In this document: piece by piece, positions 14,185-27,176 of the stretch
How positions within the stretch are numbered: position 1 is the stretch's first letter
How the letters are laid out: every line of letters starts with the position of its first letter
NCBI GenBank assembly: GCA_004557185.1
Contig: SFEP01000025.1
Location: 1 to 30,072 of the forward strand
DNA length: 30,072 bases
Source of the DNA: Bacteroidales bacterium
Lineage (GTDB): Bacteria > Bacteroidota > Bacteroidia > Bacteroidales > Bacteroidaceae
Reading direction: 5' to 3'
Notes under the pieces: generated by a model
What the model was told of the DNA's origin: nothing
Databases searched by the model: none
Seen by the model: only the letters and a program-made list of their open reading frames with translations
Made by a program: the position numbers and the translations under genes

Positions 14185-15372
14185 ATGGCTAAAGAGAAAT
14201 TTGAACGTACCAAACCGCACGTGAACATCGGTACTATTGGTCACGTCGATCACGGTAAGACCACCCTGACTGCTGCTATCTCTAAGGTTCTCCACGAGAA
14301 GCTCGGCACCGGCGAAGAGGTGAAGTCGTTCGATCAGATTGACAACGCCCCCGAAGAAAAGGAGCGTGGTATTACCATCAACACTGCTCACATTGAGTAT
14401 GAAACCAACAAGCGTCACTACGCTCACGTGGACTGCCCGGGTCACGCTGACTATGTGAAGAACATGGTAACGGGTGCTGCTCAGATGGACGGCGCTATCA
14501 TCGTAGTAGCTGCTACCGATGGTCCCATGCCTCAGACTCGTGAGCACATCCTTCTCGCTCGTCAGGTGAACGTTCCCCGCCTCGTTGTGTTCCTCAACAA
14601 GTGCGACATGGTTGAAGACGAGGAGATGCTTGAACTCGTTGAGATGGAAATGCGTGAACTCCTCGACCAGTATGAGTTCGAAGAGGATACCCCCATCATT
14701 CGTGGTTCTGCCCTCGGTGCCCTCAATGGCGTTGCCAAGTGGGAGGATTCTGTAATGGCTCTCATGGACGCTGTCGATGAGTGGATTCAGGAGCCCCAGC
14801 GCGATAAGGATAAGCCCTTCCTGATGCCTGTTGAGGACGTGTTCTCTATCACCGGTCGTGGTACCGTTGCTACCGGCCGTGTTGAAACGGGTGTCGTAAA
14901 GGTTGGTGACGAAGTTCAGATCCTCGGTCTCGGTGAAGACAAGAAGTCTGTAGTTACCGGCGTTGAAATGTTCCGCAAGATTCTTGACGAAGGTGAAGCT
15001 GGCGATAACGTAGGTCTGCTCCTCCGTGGTATCGACAAGCAGGAAATCAAGCGTGGTATGGTAATCACCCACCCGGGCGTTATCACTCCGCACAAGAAGT
15101 TCAAGGCCTCTATCTACGTACTGAAGAAGGAAGAGGGTGGCCGTCACACTCCGTTCGGCAATAAGTATCGTCCTCAGTTCTATCTCCGCACCATGGACTG
15201 CACGGGTGAAATCCACCTCCCCGAAGGCACCGAAATGGTAATGCCCGGTGATAACGTTGAGATCCAGGTAGAGCTCATCTACGCTGTGGCTATCAACGTA
15301 GGTCTTCGCTTCGCTATCCGTGAAGGTGGCCGCACCGTTGGTTCTGGTCAGATCACTGAAATTCTCGACTAA
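14185..15372 (+). CDS. tuf: Elongation factor Tu
   Basis: GTPase that delivers aminoacyl-tRNA to the ribosomal A site. It has 395 residues, full length. The G domain has the P loop GHVDHGKTT (19-27), DCPGHADY (G3) and NKCD (G4), and switch I contains RGITINTAHIEYE. Domains 2 and 3 follow, ending GRTVGSGQITEILD. It is preceded by three tRNA genes with no terminator between them and is probably processed from the same transcript. A strong hairpin follows its stop. Codon choice is more restricted than in flanking accessory genes, as expected for a very highly expressed gene. Confidence 0.99.
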   Translation: MAKEKFERTKPHVNIGTIGHVDHGKTTLTAAISKVLHEKLGTGEEVKSFDQIDNAPEEKERGITINTAHIEYETNKRHYAHVDCPGHADYVKNMVTGAAQMDGAIIVVAATDGPMPQTREHILLARQVNVPRLVVFLNKCDMVEDEEMLELVEMEMRELLDQYEFEEDTPIIRGSALGALNGVAKWEDSVMALMDAVDEWIQEPQRDKDKPFLMPVEDVFSITGRGTVATGRVETGVVKVGDEVQILGLGEDKKSVVTGVEMFRKILDEGEAGDNVGLLLRGIDKQEIKRGMVITHPGVITPHKKFKASIYVLKKEEGGRHTPFGNKYRPQFYLRTMDCTGEIHLPEGTEMVMPGDNVEIQVELIYAVAINVGLRFAIREGGRTVGSGQITEILD

Positions 15373-15418
15373 TACCGCGCATAAGCAGTATCAGTCTGTG
15401 ATATAAGACAACTATCTA

Positions 15419-15455
15419 AATAGGGCCGGCCTCAGTCGGGACAGGCCCTATTTTC
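15419..15455 (+). terminator. Terminator/attenuator between tuf and tRNA-Trp
   Basis: A perfect 9-bp stem, AATAGGGCC (15419-15427) with GGCCCTATT (15444-15452), is followed by TT and one more T after the stem. It ends just before tRNA-Trp. It probably lowers read-through from tuf into the secE-nusG-ribosomal block. Confidence 0.8.
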
Positions 15456-15456
15456 T

Positions 15457-15529
15457 ACGGGAATAGCTCAGTCGGTAGAGCACTGGTCTCCAAAACCAGG
15501 TGTCGGGAGTTCGAGCCTCTCTTCCCGTG
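15457..15529 (+). tRNA. tRNA-Trp (CCA)
   Basis: 73 bases. The acceptor ACGGGAA pairs with TTCCCGT, discriminator G. The anticodon loop CTCCAAA between CTGGT and ACCAG gives anticodon CCA. secE starts 16 bases downstream. Confidence 0.96.
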
Positions 15530-15544
15530 CTAAAGCTAAAAAGC

Positions 15545-15739
15545 ATGTTCAAGAAAGTAATTGCATACTGCAAAGATTCATACGAAGAATTACAGCATAA
15601 GACCACGTGGCCTACACGACAGGAGCTGACTCATAGCGCGATAGTTGTGCTTACTGCTTCCATTGTCATAGCTCTCGTGGTATTCCTTATGGATACGGCG
15701 TTTGAGTCAATCATGCAGCTGATTTACCCTCAATTCTAA
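15545..15739 (+). CDS. secE: Preprotein translocase subunit SecE
   Basis: Small essential subunit of the SecYEG channel that clamps SecY. It has 64 residues, the single-helix form usual outside enterobacteria. The amphipathic part SYEELQHKTTWPTRQELTHS carries the conserved W-P-T motif and is followed by one membrane helix (AIVVLTASIVIALVVFLMD). The ATG at 15545 (MFKKVIAYCK) is the correct start; an upstream start at 15500 would lie inside tRNA-Trp. nusG follows after 4 bases, so the two are co-transcribed. Confidence 0.95.
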   Translation: MFKKVIAYCKDSYEELQHKTTWPTRQELTHSAIVVLTASIVIALVVFLMDTAFESIMQLIYPQF

Positions 15740-15743
15740 ACAC

Positions 15744-16286
15744 ATGGCAAACGCAGAATTTCAATGGTATGTTTTGCGCGCAGTCAGCGGTAAGGAGAAC
15801 AAGGTAAAGGAGTACATCGATGCTGAAATAAAGAATGGCCGCCTTGGTGGCCATGTTTCGCAGGTACTTATACCAACCGAAAAGGTGGCTTCTGTCCGCG
15901 GTACGAAGCGTGTTATCAAAGAACGTAACTATCTGCCGGGCTACGTGCTGGTTGAGGCACAATTGGTTGGTGAAACCGTACATGAGTTGCGCAACACGCC
16001 CAACGTTCTGGGCTTTTTGGGAGGTATGGATAACCCCACGCCTCTCCGCGAAAACGAAGTGAACCGTATCCTTGGTAAGGCAGACGAAATGGAAGACCCC
16101 ATGGTCGAAGTGGAAGTGCCTTACATCGTAGGCGACAAGGTGAAGGTGACCGACGGTCCGTTCAGCGGCTTCAATGGTGTCATTGAGAAGGTGGACAACG
16201 ACAAGAAGAAGGTTACCGTCACAGTGAAAGTGTTTGGTCGTAGCACCGGCCTCGATCTTGGTTTTATGCAGGTAGCGAAGGAGTGA
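15744..16286 (+). CDS. nusG: Transcription termination/antitermination factor NusG
   Basis: Binds RNA polymerase and links it to Rho or the ribosome. It has 180 residues. The NGN domain runs from FQWYVLRAVSGKENKVKEYI to about residue 115, with the PGYVLVE core motif. The KOW domain is at about 128-180 (GDKVKVTDGPFSGFNGVIEK). It is placed after secE and before rplK as in most bacteria. This is the housekeeping form and not an UpxY-type paralogue, judged from gene context and full domain match. Confidence 0.97.
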   Translation: MANAEFQWYVLRAVSGKENKVKEYIDAEIKNGRLGGHVSQVLIPTEKVASVRGTKRVIKERNYLPGYVLVEAQLVGETVHELRNTPNVLGFLGGMDNPTPLRENEVNRILGKADEMEDPMVEVEVPYIVGDKVKVTDGPFSGFNGVIEKVDNDKKKVTVTVKVFGRSTGLDLGFMQVAKE

Positions 16287-16336
16287 GTGTTGTTACGCTC
16301 TCACGTACTTCAAACTTTTTAAACTAATCAATCACA

Positions 16337-16777
16337 ATGGCTAAAGAAGTTGCTGGATTAATCAAATTACAGATTAAGGGCGGCGCTGCAAATCCTTCAC
16401 CTCCCGTAGGCCCGGCTCTGGGTTCTAAGGGTATCAACATCATGGATTTCTGCAAGCAGTTCAATGCCCGCACCCAGGACAAGGCCGGCAAGGTACTCCC
16501 GGTTGTCATTACCTACTATAATGACAAGTCGTTCACTTTCGTAGTGAAGACTCCTCCCGTGGCAATCCAACTCCTGGAAGCAGCCAAAAAGAAGAGCGGC
16601 TCTGCTCAGCCCAACCGTACGAAGATCGCCGAGATTACTTGGGATCAGGTGAAGGCTATCGCAGAGGACAAGATGCCCGACTTGAACTGCTTCACAGTGA
16701 CAAGCGCAATGCGCCTGGTTGCAGGTACCGCCCGCAGCATGGGTATCACAGTGAAAGGTGACTTCCCCGGTGAATAA
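16337..16777 (+). CDS. rplK: 50S ribosomal protein uL11
   Basis: Binds the GTPase-associated centre of 23S rRNA at the stalk base. It has 146 residues. It begins MAKEVAGLIKLQIKGGAANP, with the Pro-rich PSPPVGPALGSKGINIMDFC segment, and ends with the RNA-binding domain (IAGTARSMGI type: LVAGTARSMGITVKG). It starts 50 bases after nusG; rplA follows after 20 bases. Confidence 0.98.
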   Translation: MAKEVAGLIKLQIKGGAANPSPPVGPALGSKGINIMDFCKQFNARTQDKAGKVLPVVITYYNDKSFTFVVKTPPVAIQLLEAAKKKSGSAQPNRTKIAEITWDQVKAIAEDKMPDLNCFTVTSAMRLVAGTARSMGITVKGDFPGE

Positions 16778-16797
16778 TTAAAAACTTCAATTCAAAA

Positions 16798-17496
16798 ATG
16801 AGTAAACTGACAAAGAACCAGAAGTTGGTGGCTGATAAGATTGAAGCGGGGAAGGCATATACGTTGAAGGAGGCTGCATCGCTGGTTAAGGAAATCACCA
16901 CAACCAAGTTTGATGCTTCTGTAGATATTGACGTACGTCTGGGTGTAGACCCCCGTAAGGCTAACCAGATGGTTCGTGGCGTAGTATCGCTGCCGAACGG
17001 TACTGGTAAGACCGTACGTGTGCTCTGCCTCTGTACCCCCGATGCTGAAGCTGCCGCTAAGGAAGCTGGTGCTGACTACGTAGGTCTCGACGAATATATC
17101 GAGAAGATCAAAGGTGGCTGGACGGATGTGGATGTGATCATCACCATGCCCGCCATCATGGGTAAAATCGGTGCTCTGGGCCGTGTACTCGGTCCGCGCG
17201 GATTGATGCCTAACCCTAAGAGCGGTACGGTTACGATGGACGTAGCCAAAGCTGTACGTGAGGTAAAGCAGGGTAAGATTGACTTCAAGGTCGACAAGAC
17301 GGGTATCGTGCACGCTTCGATCGGCAAGGTATCTTTCACCCCTGAGCAAATCCTTGGTAACGCGAAGGAATTCCTCGCTACCATCGTGAAGCTGAAACCC
17401 ACGGCTGCTAAAGGTACATATATGAAGAGTATTTATCTTTCCTCTACCATGAGCAAGGGTATCAAGATTGATCCTAAATCAGTAGAAGAAATCTAA
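16798..17496 (+). CDS. rplA: 50S ribosomal protein uL1
   Basis: Forms the L1 stalk that assists release of E-site tRNA; in many bacteria it also represses its own operon. It has 232 residues, full length. The start MSKLTKNQKLVADKIEAGK and the segments VRGVVSLPNGTGK and LGRVLGPRGLMPNPKSGT are diagnostic. It lies between rplK (20 bases) and rplJ (15 bases). I cannot identify an L1-binding mimic in the rplK leader with confidence. Confidence 0.98.
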   Translation: MSKLTKNQKLVADKIEAGKAYTLKEAASLVKEITTTKFDASVDIDVRLGVDPRKANQMVRGVVSLPNGTGKTVRVLCLCTPDAEAAAKEAGADYVGLDEYIEKIKGGWTDVDVIITMPAIMGKIGALGRVLGPRGLMPNPKSGTVTMDVAKAVREVKQGKIDFKVDKTGIVHASIGKVSFTPEQILGNAKEFLATIVKLKPTAAKGTYMKSIYLSSTMSKGIKIDPKSVEEI

Positions 17497-17511
17497 TTTT
17501 GCAATTGAATC

Positions 17512-18030
17512 ATGAAGAAGGAAGATAAGGAAATACTCATCGCCAAGCTCGGTGAAAAGATTAACGAATATCCCCACTTCTACCTTGTAGACGTGCACGG
17601 CCTCAACGCCGAAGCTACGTCGAACCTGCGCCGCAAGTGCTTTGGCGCCGGCATCAAGATGGTGGTGGTAAAGAACACGCTGCTCCAGAAGGCGCTTGAG
17701 AAGTCGGAGGTTGACTACTCTCCGCTCTTCGATTCGCTCAAAGGCAGCACGGCTGTTTTCTTCACGCAGGTTGCCAATGCTCCCGCCAAGCTCCTCAAGG
17801 AAGTTGGTAAGGACGGCGTGCCCGGCTTGAAGGCAGCTTATGCCGAGGAAGGCTTTTATGTGGGCGCTGACCAGCTCGACGCTCTCTGCTCCATCAAGAG
17901 CAAGAACGAGGTTATCGCCGATGTGGTTGCCCTCCTCCAGTCGCCTGCCAAGAATGTCATCTCTGCCCTCCAGAGCGGTGGTCAGACCATTCACGGCGTG
18001 CTCAAGACTCTTGGCGAACGCCCTGAGTAA
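17512..18030 (+). CDS. rplJ: 50S ribosomal protein uL10
   Basis: Stalk base protein that holds bL12 dimers through its C-terminal helix. It has 172 residues. The N-terminal rRNA-binding domain includes FYLVDVHGLNAEATSNLRRK and KMVVVKNTLLQKAL. The C-terminal helix (ALLQSPAKNVISALQSGGQ) is typical of the bL12-binding region. It starts 15 bases after rplA; rplL follows after 72 bases, the usual pairing. Confidence 0.97.
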   Translation: MKKEDKEILIAKLGEKINEYPHFYLVDVHGLNAEATSNLRRKCFGAGIKMVVVKNTLLQKALEKSEVDYSPLFDSLKGSTAVFFTQVANAPAKLLKEVGKDGVPGLKAAYAEEGFYVGADQLDALCSIKSKNEVIADVVALLQSPAKNVISALQSGGQTIHGVLKTLGERPE

Positions 18031-18102
18031 ACAAACTGCATAGCATTACGCTTGCAATTTATTTTTAACCCAAGTCAAGAAACAAAACAAATATTTAAGA
18101 AA

Positions 18103-18480
18103 ATGGCAGATATCAAAGCTATCGCTGAAGAATTGGTAAATTTGACAGTGAAAGAAGTAAACGAGTTGGCAACCGTCCTCAAGGAGGAATATGGAATTGA
18201 ACCCGCTGCTGCAGCAGTAGCTGTTGCTGCTGGTCCCGCTGCTGGCGGTGCTGAGGCAGCCGAAGAGAAGACCTCTTTCGACGTAGTTCTCAAGAGCGCC
18301 GGTGCTGCTAAGCTTCAGGTCGTAAAGGCCGTGAAGGAGCAGTGCGGTCTTGGCCTCAAGGAAGCTAAGGAGCTCGTAGACGGTGCTCCCAGCAAGGTGA
18401 AGGAAGGCGTTGCTAAGGAAGAAGCTGAAGCACTCAAGAAGGCTCTCGAAGAGGCTGGTGCTGAGGTTGAACTCGCATAA
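18103..18480 (+). CDS. rplL: 50S ribosomal protein bL12
   Basis: Multicopy stalk protein that recruits and activates translational GTPases. It has 125 residues from ATG 18103; an in-frame ATG at 18052 adds non-homologous residues and is rejected. The N-terminal dimerisation domain (MADIKAIAEELVNLTVKEVN) is joined by an Ala-rich hinge (about 40-60, VAVAAGPAAGGAEAAEEK) to the C-terminal domain (FDVVLKSAGAAKLQVVKAVK, GLGLKEAKELVDGAP). A strong terminator follows the stop. Confidence 0.98.
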   Translation: MADIKAIAEELVNLTVKEVNELATVLKEEYGIEPAAAAVAVAAGPAAGGAEAAEEKTSFDVVLKSAGAAKLQVVKAVKEQCGLGLKEAKELVDGAPSKVKEGVAKEEAEALKKALEEAGAEVELA

Positions 18481-18504
18481 TAAACGCCCTTTCCACAAGG
18501 GAAT

Positions 18505-18543
18505 AGGTTATGGATCCTCTGGTAGAGGGTTCATAACCTTTTT
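18505..18543 (+). terminator. Terminator/attenuator between rplL and rpoB
   Basis: A 15-bp stem with two G-T wobbles (18505-18519 with 18525-18539) and a TGGTA loop leads directly into a TTTTT run. It lies 24 bases after rplL. A partial terminator at this point is classical in bacteria and sets the ratio of ribosomal protein to RNA polymerase transcripts. Confidence 0.9.
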
Positions 18544-18550
18544 GTGTCTA

Positions 18551-18558
18551 TAAATTTG
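18551..18558 (+). promoter_or_regulatory. Possible rpoB promoter -7 box
   Basis: TAAATTTG matches TAnnTTTG just after the terminator, but no TTTG lies at the expected distance upstream. If used, the rpoB leader would be about 110 bases and contains two small stems (CTGCC/GGCAG and GCCC/GGGC near 18602-18640). Confidence 0.4.
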
Positions 18559-18674
18559 CACTCAGCGCACAAAGAGGCAACGGGGCGTTTGCTCGGTTGC
18601 ACTGCCTTGGGCAGCCCATGAGGTGGCCCGCGAAAGGGCGATGTGCGTTGAATGCCTTTTCCTCCACTTACCGA

Positions 18675-21600
18675 ATGGCATCCAGAGTAATAAACCAAAG
18701 AGTAAACTTTGCGTCGGTCAAGAATCCCATGCCTTATCCGGATTTTCTTGACGTGCAAATCAAGTCTTTCAAAGATTTCCTCCAGCTTGATACTCCCAGC
18801 GAGTTGCGTAAGAACGATGGCCTCTATAAGGTTTTTGCCGAAAACTTCCCCATCGCCGATACCCGCAACAACTTTGTGCTGGAGTTCATCGACTACTACA
18901 TTGACGAGCCGCGCTACACCACTACGGAGTGTCTTGAACGCGGCCTGACCTACAGCGTCCCCCTCAAGGCCAAGCTCAAGCTCTATTGCACCGACCCTGA
19001 CCACGAAGATTTCGACACTGTAGTTCAGGACGTTTTCCTCGGTCCTATTCCTTATATGACCGAAAACGGCACGTTCATCATCAATGGCGCAGAGCGCGTA
19101 GTCGTGTCGCAGTTGCACCGTTCGCCCGGCGTGTTCTTCGGCTCGAGCATTCACGCCAACGGCACGCAGCTCTATTCGGCCCGCATCATTCCCTTCAAGG
19201 GTTCGTGGATAGAGTTTGCTACCGACATCAACAACGTGATGTACGCTTACATCGACCGTAAGAAGAAACTCCCCGTCACCACCCTGCTGCGTGCCATTGG
19301 CTACGAAACCGACAAGGACATCTTGCAGATATTCAACCTCGCCGAAGAGGTGAAGGTGAACAAGACGGCCCTCAAGAAGGTCATCGGCCGCCGCCTTGCA
19401 GCACGTGTGCTCAAGAGCTGGGTGGAGGACTTCGTGGATGAAGACACGGGCGAAGTGGTTTCCATCGAACGTAATGAGAAGGTGGTGGACCGCGAAACCG
19501 TCATCGACGAGGAACACATCCAGATGATTATCGACTCGGGGGCGCAGAGTATCCTTGTGCACCAGGACGAAGCATCGGCCTCCGACTACTCTATCATTTT
19601 CAATACCCTGCAGAAGGACCCCTCCAACTCTGAGAAGGAGGCTGTGCTCTACATCTACCGTCAGCTTCGCAATGCCGATCCCGCCGATGACGCTTCGGCC
19701 CGCGAAGTCATCAACAACCTTTTCTTCTCGGAGAAACGTTACGACCTGGGCGATGTAGGCCGCTACCGCATCAACAAGAAACTCGGCCTCACCACCGATA
19801 TGGATGTGCGTGTGCTGACTCGTGAGGACATCATCGAAATCATCAAGTACCTTGTTGAGCTTATCAACTCCAAGGCCACTGTCGACGACATTGACCACCT
19901 GAGCAACCGCCGTGTACGCACCGTGGGCGAGCAGCTCTCCAACCAGTTCGCCATCGGTTTGGCCCGCATGAGCCGCACCATCCGTGAGCGTATGAATGTT
20001 CGCGACAACGAGGTGTTCACGCCCACCGAGCTCATCAACGCCAAGACTATTTCGAGCGTCATCAACTCCTTCTTCGGCACCAACGCCCTCTCGCAATTCA
20101 TGGACCAGACCAACCCTCTGGCCGAGGTTACGCACAAGCGCCGCCTCTCGGCCCTCGGTCCTGGCGGTCTGTCGCGTGAGCGTGCTGGCTTCGAGGTCCG
20201 CGACGTGCACTACACGCACTACGGCCGCCTCTGCCCCATCGAGTCGCCCGAAGGTCCTAACATCGGTCTTATCTCCTCGCTCTGCGTTTACGCCAAAATC
20301 GACGAGTTGGGCTTCATCGAAACCCCCTACCGCCGCGTAGAGAACTCCATTGCCGACCTCGACAACGACCACGTGGTCTACCTCTCGGCTGAGGAGGAGG
20401 AAGGAAAAATCATCGGCCAGGGTAATGCCCCCTTGCGCGACGACGGCTCCTTCATCCGCGACAAGGTAAAATGCCGTCAGGATGCCGACTATCCCGTGGT
20501 GCCGCCCTCGCAGGTAGAGCTCATGGACGTGGCACCGCAGCAGATTGCCTCCATCGCAGCCTCGCTCATCCCCTTCCTCGAACACGACGACGCCCACCGC
20601 GCACTCATGGGATCGAACATGATGCGCCAGGCCGTGCCCCTCATCCGTAGCGAAGCCCCCATCGTGGGTACTGGCATCGAGAAGCAGGTGTGCGAGAACT
20701 CACGCACCATGATCACGGCCGAGGCCGACGGTGTCATCGAGTTTGTCGACGCTACCACCATCCGCATCGCCTACGACCGCGACGAGGACGAAGAATTTGT
20801 AAGTTTCGAGAGCAACGTCAAGGAATACACCATTCCTAAGTTCCGCCGCACCAACCAGAACATGACCATTGACCTCCGCCCCATCTGCGTGGCAGGCCAG
20901 CGTGTCAAGAAGGGCGACATCCTCACCGAGGGTTACGCCACCGAGAACGGCGAACTCGCACTCGGCCGCAACCTCCTTGTGGCCTACATGCCTTGGAAGG
21001 GTTACAACTACGAGGACGCCATCGTGCTCAACGAACGCCTTGTGCGTGAGGACATCCTCACCTCCGTTCACGTTGACGAGTTCTCCCTCGAAGTGCGCGA
21101 AACCAAGCGCGGCATGGAAGAGTTCACCAACGACATCCCCAACGTCAGCGAAGACGCCACCAAGGACCTCGACGAGCACGGTATCATCCGCATCGGTGCA
21201 CGCGTTGCTCCCGGCGACATCCTCGTGGGTAAAATCACCCCGAAGGGCGAAAGCGACCCCACGCCTGAGGAAAAACTCCTCCGTGCCATCTTCGGCGACA
21301 AGGCCGGCGATGTGAAGGACGCCTCGCTCAAGGCCAACCCCTCGCTCGCAGGTGTCGTTATCAACAAGCGCCTCTTCATGCGCCAGCAGAAGACCCGCTC
21401 CTCCAAGGCTGCCGACAAGGTACTCCTGCAGAACCTCGACGACGACTTCGCCAAGGAAACGGCCGAGCTCAAGAGCATGATGATCGACAAGCTCGTCGCC
21501 CTCACCGCAGGCAAGGTTTCCATGGGCGTCAAGGACAACATCGGCTCAGAAATCATAGCCAAGGATGCCGTGTTCAGCAAGTCGCTCCTCGCCAACCTCG

Positions 21601-22487
21601 ACTTCGCATCGGTCGAACTCCGCGGCTGGACCGACGACGAGCACACCAACGACCTCATCCGTCGTCTCGTCATCAACTATCTCAAGAAGCACAACCAGCT
21701 CGACGCCCGCCTCAAGCGCCAGAAGTTCGCCATCACCATTGGCGACGAACTTCCCTCCGGCATCATCCAGCAGGCCAAAGTCTACGTGGCCAAGAAGCGT
21801 AAGATTGGCGTGGGCGACAAGATGGCCGGTCGTCACGGCAACAAGGGTATCGTCTCCAAGATAGTACGTCAGGAAGACATGCCCTTCCTCGCCGACGGTA
21901 CCCCCGTCGACATCGTGCTCAACCCTCTGGGTGTGCCTTCGCGTATGAACCTTGGCCAGATATTCGAGGCCGTGCTCGGTGCGGCCGGACGCAAGTTGGG
22001 CGTCAAGTTTGCCACCCCCATCTTCGACGGCGCCAAGCTCGACGACCTCTGCGAGTGGACCGACAAGGCCGGCCTGCCCCGTTACTGCTCCACGCAGCTC
22101 TACGACGGTGGCACGGGCGAGGCCTTCGACCAAAAGGCCACCGTGGGCGTCACCTACATGCTTAAGCTCGGCCACATGGTTGAGGACAAGATGCACGCAC
22201 GTTCCATCGGTCCCTACTCCCTCATCACCCAGCAGCCCTTGGGCGGTAAGGCCCAGTTTGGTGGTCAGCGTTTCGGTGAGATGGAGGTTTGGGCCATCGA
22301 GGCATTCGGTGCTTCGCATGTGCTGCAGGAAATCCTCACCATCAAGTCCGACGACGTCACAGGCCGTGCCAAGGCCTACGAGGCCATCGTCAAGGGCGAT
22401 GCCATGCCCACCCCGGGCATACCCGAGTCGCTCAACGTGCTCCTGCACGAGTTGCGCGGTCTGGGTCTCAGCATCACGCTCGACTAA
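18675..22487 (+). CDS. rpoB: DNA-directed RNA polymerase subunit beta
   Basis: Catalytic-core subunit of RNA polymerase, 1270 residues. The ATG at 18675 gives MASRVINQRVNFASVKNPMP, matching the Bacteroidota N-terminus; the earlier in-frame ATG at 18597 adds unrelated residues. The rifampicin region reads SQFMDQTNPLAEVTHKRRLS, then ALGPGGL. D477, H487 and S492, which align with E. coli D516, H526 and S531, are all wild type, so the sequence predicts a rifampicin-sensitive enzyme. The C-terminal part holds KMAGRHGNKG and GGQRFGEMEVWALEA-type motifs (here WAIEAFGA). rpoC starts 36 bases after the stop, so the two are co-transcribed. Confidence 0.99.
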   Translation: MASRVINQRVNFASVKNPMPYPDFLDVQIKSFKDFLQLDTPSELRKNDGLYKVFAENFPIADTRNNFVLEFIDYYIDEPRYTTTECLERGLTYSVPLKAKLKLYCTDPDHEDFDTVVQDVFLGPIPYMTENGTFIINGAERVVVSQLHRSPGVFFGSSIHANGTQLYSARIIPFKGSWIEFATDINNVMYAYIDRKKKLPVTTLLRAIGYETDKDILQIFNLAEEVKVNKTALKKVIGRRLAARVLKSWVEDFVDEDTGEVVSIERNEKVVDRETVIDEEHIQMIIDSGAQSILVHQDEASASDYSIIFNTLQKDPSNSEKEAVLYIYRQLRNADPADDASAREVINNLFFSEKRYDLGDVGRYRINKKLGLTTDMDVRVLTREDIIEIIKYLVELINSKATVDDIDHLSNRRVRTVGEQLSNQFAIGLARMSRTIRERMNVRDNEVFTPTELINAKTISSVINSFFGTNALSQFMDQTNPLAEVTHKRRLSALGPGGLSRERAGFEVRDVHYTHYGRLCPIESPEGPNIGLISSLCVYAKIDELGFIETPYRRVENSIADLDNDHVVYLSAEEEEGKIIGQGNAPLRDDGSFIRDKVKCRQDADYPVVPPSQVELMDVAPQQIASIAASLIPFLEHDDAHRALMGSNMMRQAVPLIRSEAPIVGTGIEKQVCENSRTMITAEADGVIEFVDATTIRIAYDRDEDEEFVSFESNVKEYTIPKFRRTNQNMTIDLRPICVAGQRVKKGDILTEGYATENGELALGRNLLVAYMPWKGYNYEDAIVLNERLVREDILTSVHVDEFSLEVRETKRGMEEFTNDIPNVSEDATKDLDEHGIIRIGARVAPGDILVGKITPKGESDPTPEEKLLRAIFGDKAGDVKDASLKANPSLAGVVINKRLFMRQQKTRSSKAADKVLLQNLDDDFAKETAELKSMMIDKLVALTAGKVSMGVKDNIGSEIIAKDAVFSKSLLANLDFASVELRGWTDDEHTNDLIRRLVINYLKKHNQLDARLKRQKFAITIGDELPSGIIQQAKVYVAKKRKIGVGDKMAGRHGNKGIVSKIVRQEDMPFLADGTPVDIVLNPLGVPSRMNLGQIFEAVLGAAGRKLGVKFATPIFDGAKLDDLCEWTDKAGLPRYCSTQLYDGGTGEAFDQKATVGVTYMLKLGHMVEDKMHARSIGPYSLITQQPLGGKAQFGGQRFGEMEVWAIEAFGASHVLQEILTIKSDDVTGRAKAYEAIVKGDAMPTPGIPESLNVLLHELRGLGLSITLD

Positions 22488-22523
22488 TACCGATTGTATC
22501 ACCCAATCATTCTACTACAGAAA

Positions 22524-26804
<4,281 letters not shown>

Positions 26805-26864
26805 ACCCGCTCCCCCCCACAGCCACTGCCCGTGCCCCGGCACCCGCAAGCTGCGTCACCAACC

Positions 26865-26910
26865 ACATCGCCCCGACTCCCATACGAGGAGCCGGGGCGA
26901 TGTCCTATTT
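26865..26910 (+). terminator. Terminator after rpoC
   Basis: A perfect 11-bp stem, ACATCGCCCCG (26865-26875) with CGGGGCGATGT (26893-26903), is extended inward by CTCC/GGAG after one mismatch. It is followed by CCTATTT, a weak T tract. It closes the rpoBC transcript before the restriction-modification locus. Confidence 0.7.
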
Positions 26911-27117
26911 GTAACCATCCGAAACAAGCCGACTTTTACATGAGGTTTTTGCTTGTGAACTTTGCAGTCAAAAACGCCAATTTGAATGAAAACAATCGCG
27001 TTGTAATGGCTCAGCATCCGAGTGATATGCGTATTGGAGTGTAACCACCCTGCGCCACCGTTCCATCCTTGCGCACGGCCTGTGAAGCGGGTAGGAGTTA
27101 TCCATAAAGGCGACACT
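26904..27117. other. AT-rich junction between rpoC and the restriction-modification locus
   Basis: No gene supported. GAACTTTG at 26957-26964 with TTTT 19 bp upstream is a one-mismatch promoter-like pair. Composition changes here from GC-rich core to AT-rich accessory DNA. Confidence 0.4.
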
Positions 27118-27142
27118 CTCAATATGAGAAACTCATTTTGAG
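27118..27142 (+). promoter_or_regulatory. Tandem CTCA-N3-TGAG operators (candidate C-boxes)
   Basis: Two palindromes, CTCAATATGAG (27118-27128) and CTCATTTTGAG (27132-27142), share CTCA-N3-TGAG and are 14 bp centre to centre. They end 10 bp before a TATTTTTG promoter box and cover the expected -33 position. The XRE gene starts 34 bp downstream. Two half-site pairs at this spacing resemble the C-boxes by which controller proteins of restriction-modification systems activate and then repress their own promoter. Binding is inferred. Confidence 0.65.
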
Positions 27143-27152
27143 AACGCAGGCG

Positions 27153-27160
27153 TATTTTTG
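27153..27160 (+). promoter_or_regulatory. Promoter -7 box of the controller/nuclease genes
   Basis: TATTTTTG matches TAnnTTTG. The -33 position is occupied by the second palindrome and has no TTTG at 19 bp, which would fit a promoter that needs an activator. The leader to ATG 27177 is only about 10 bases. Confidence 0.55.
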
Positions 27161-27176
27161 TGACAAAATTATAACC

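Noticed and set aside
18531..20597. 688-residue frame antisense to rpoB, and similar long minus-strand frames over rpoB/rpoC (21546-22502, 23532-24938, 25539-26849)
   Set aside because: They mirror GC-rich codon use of rpoB and rpoC and have no recognisable domains.
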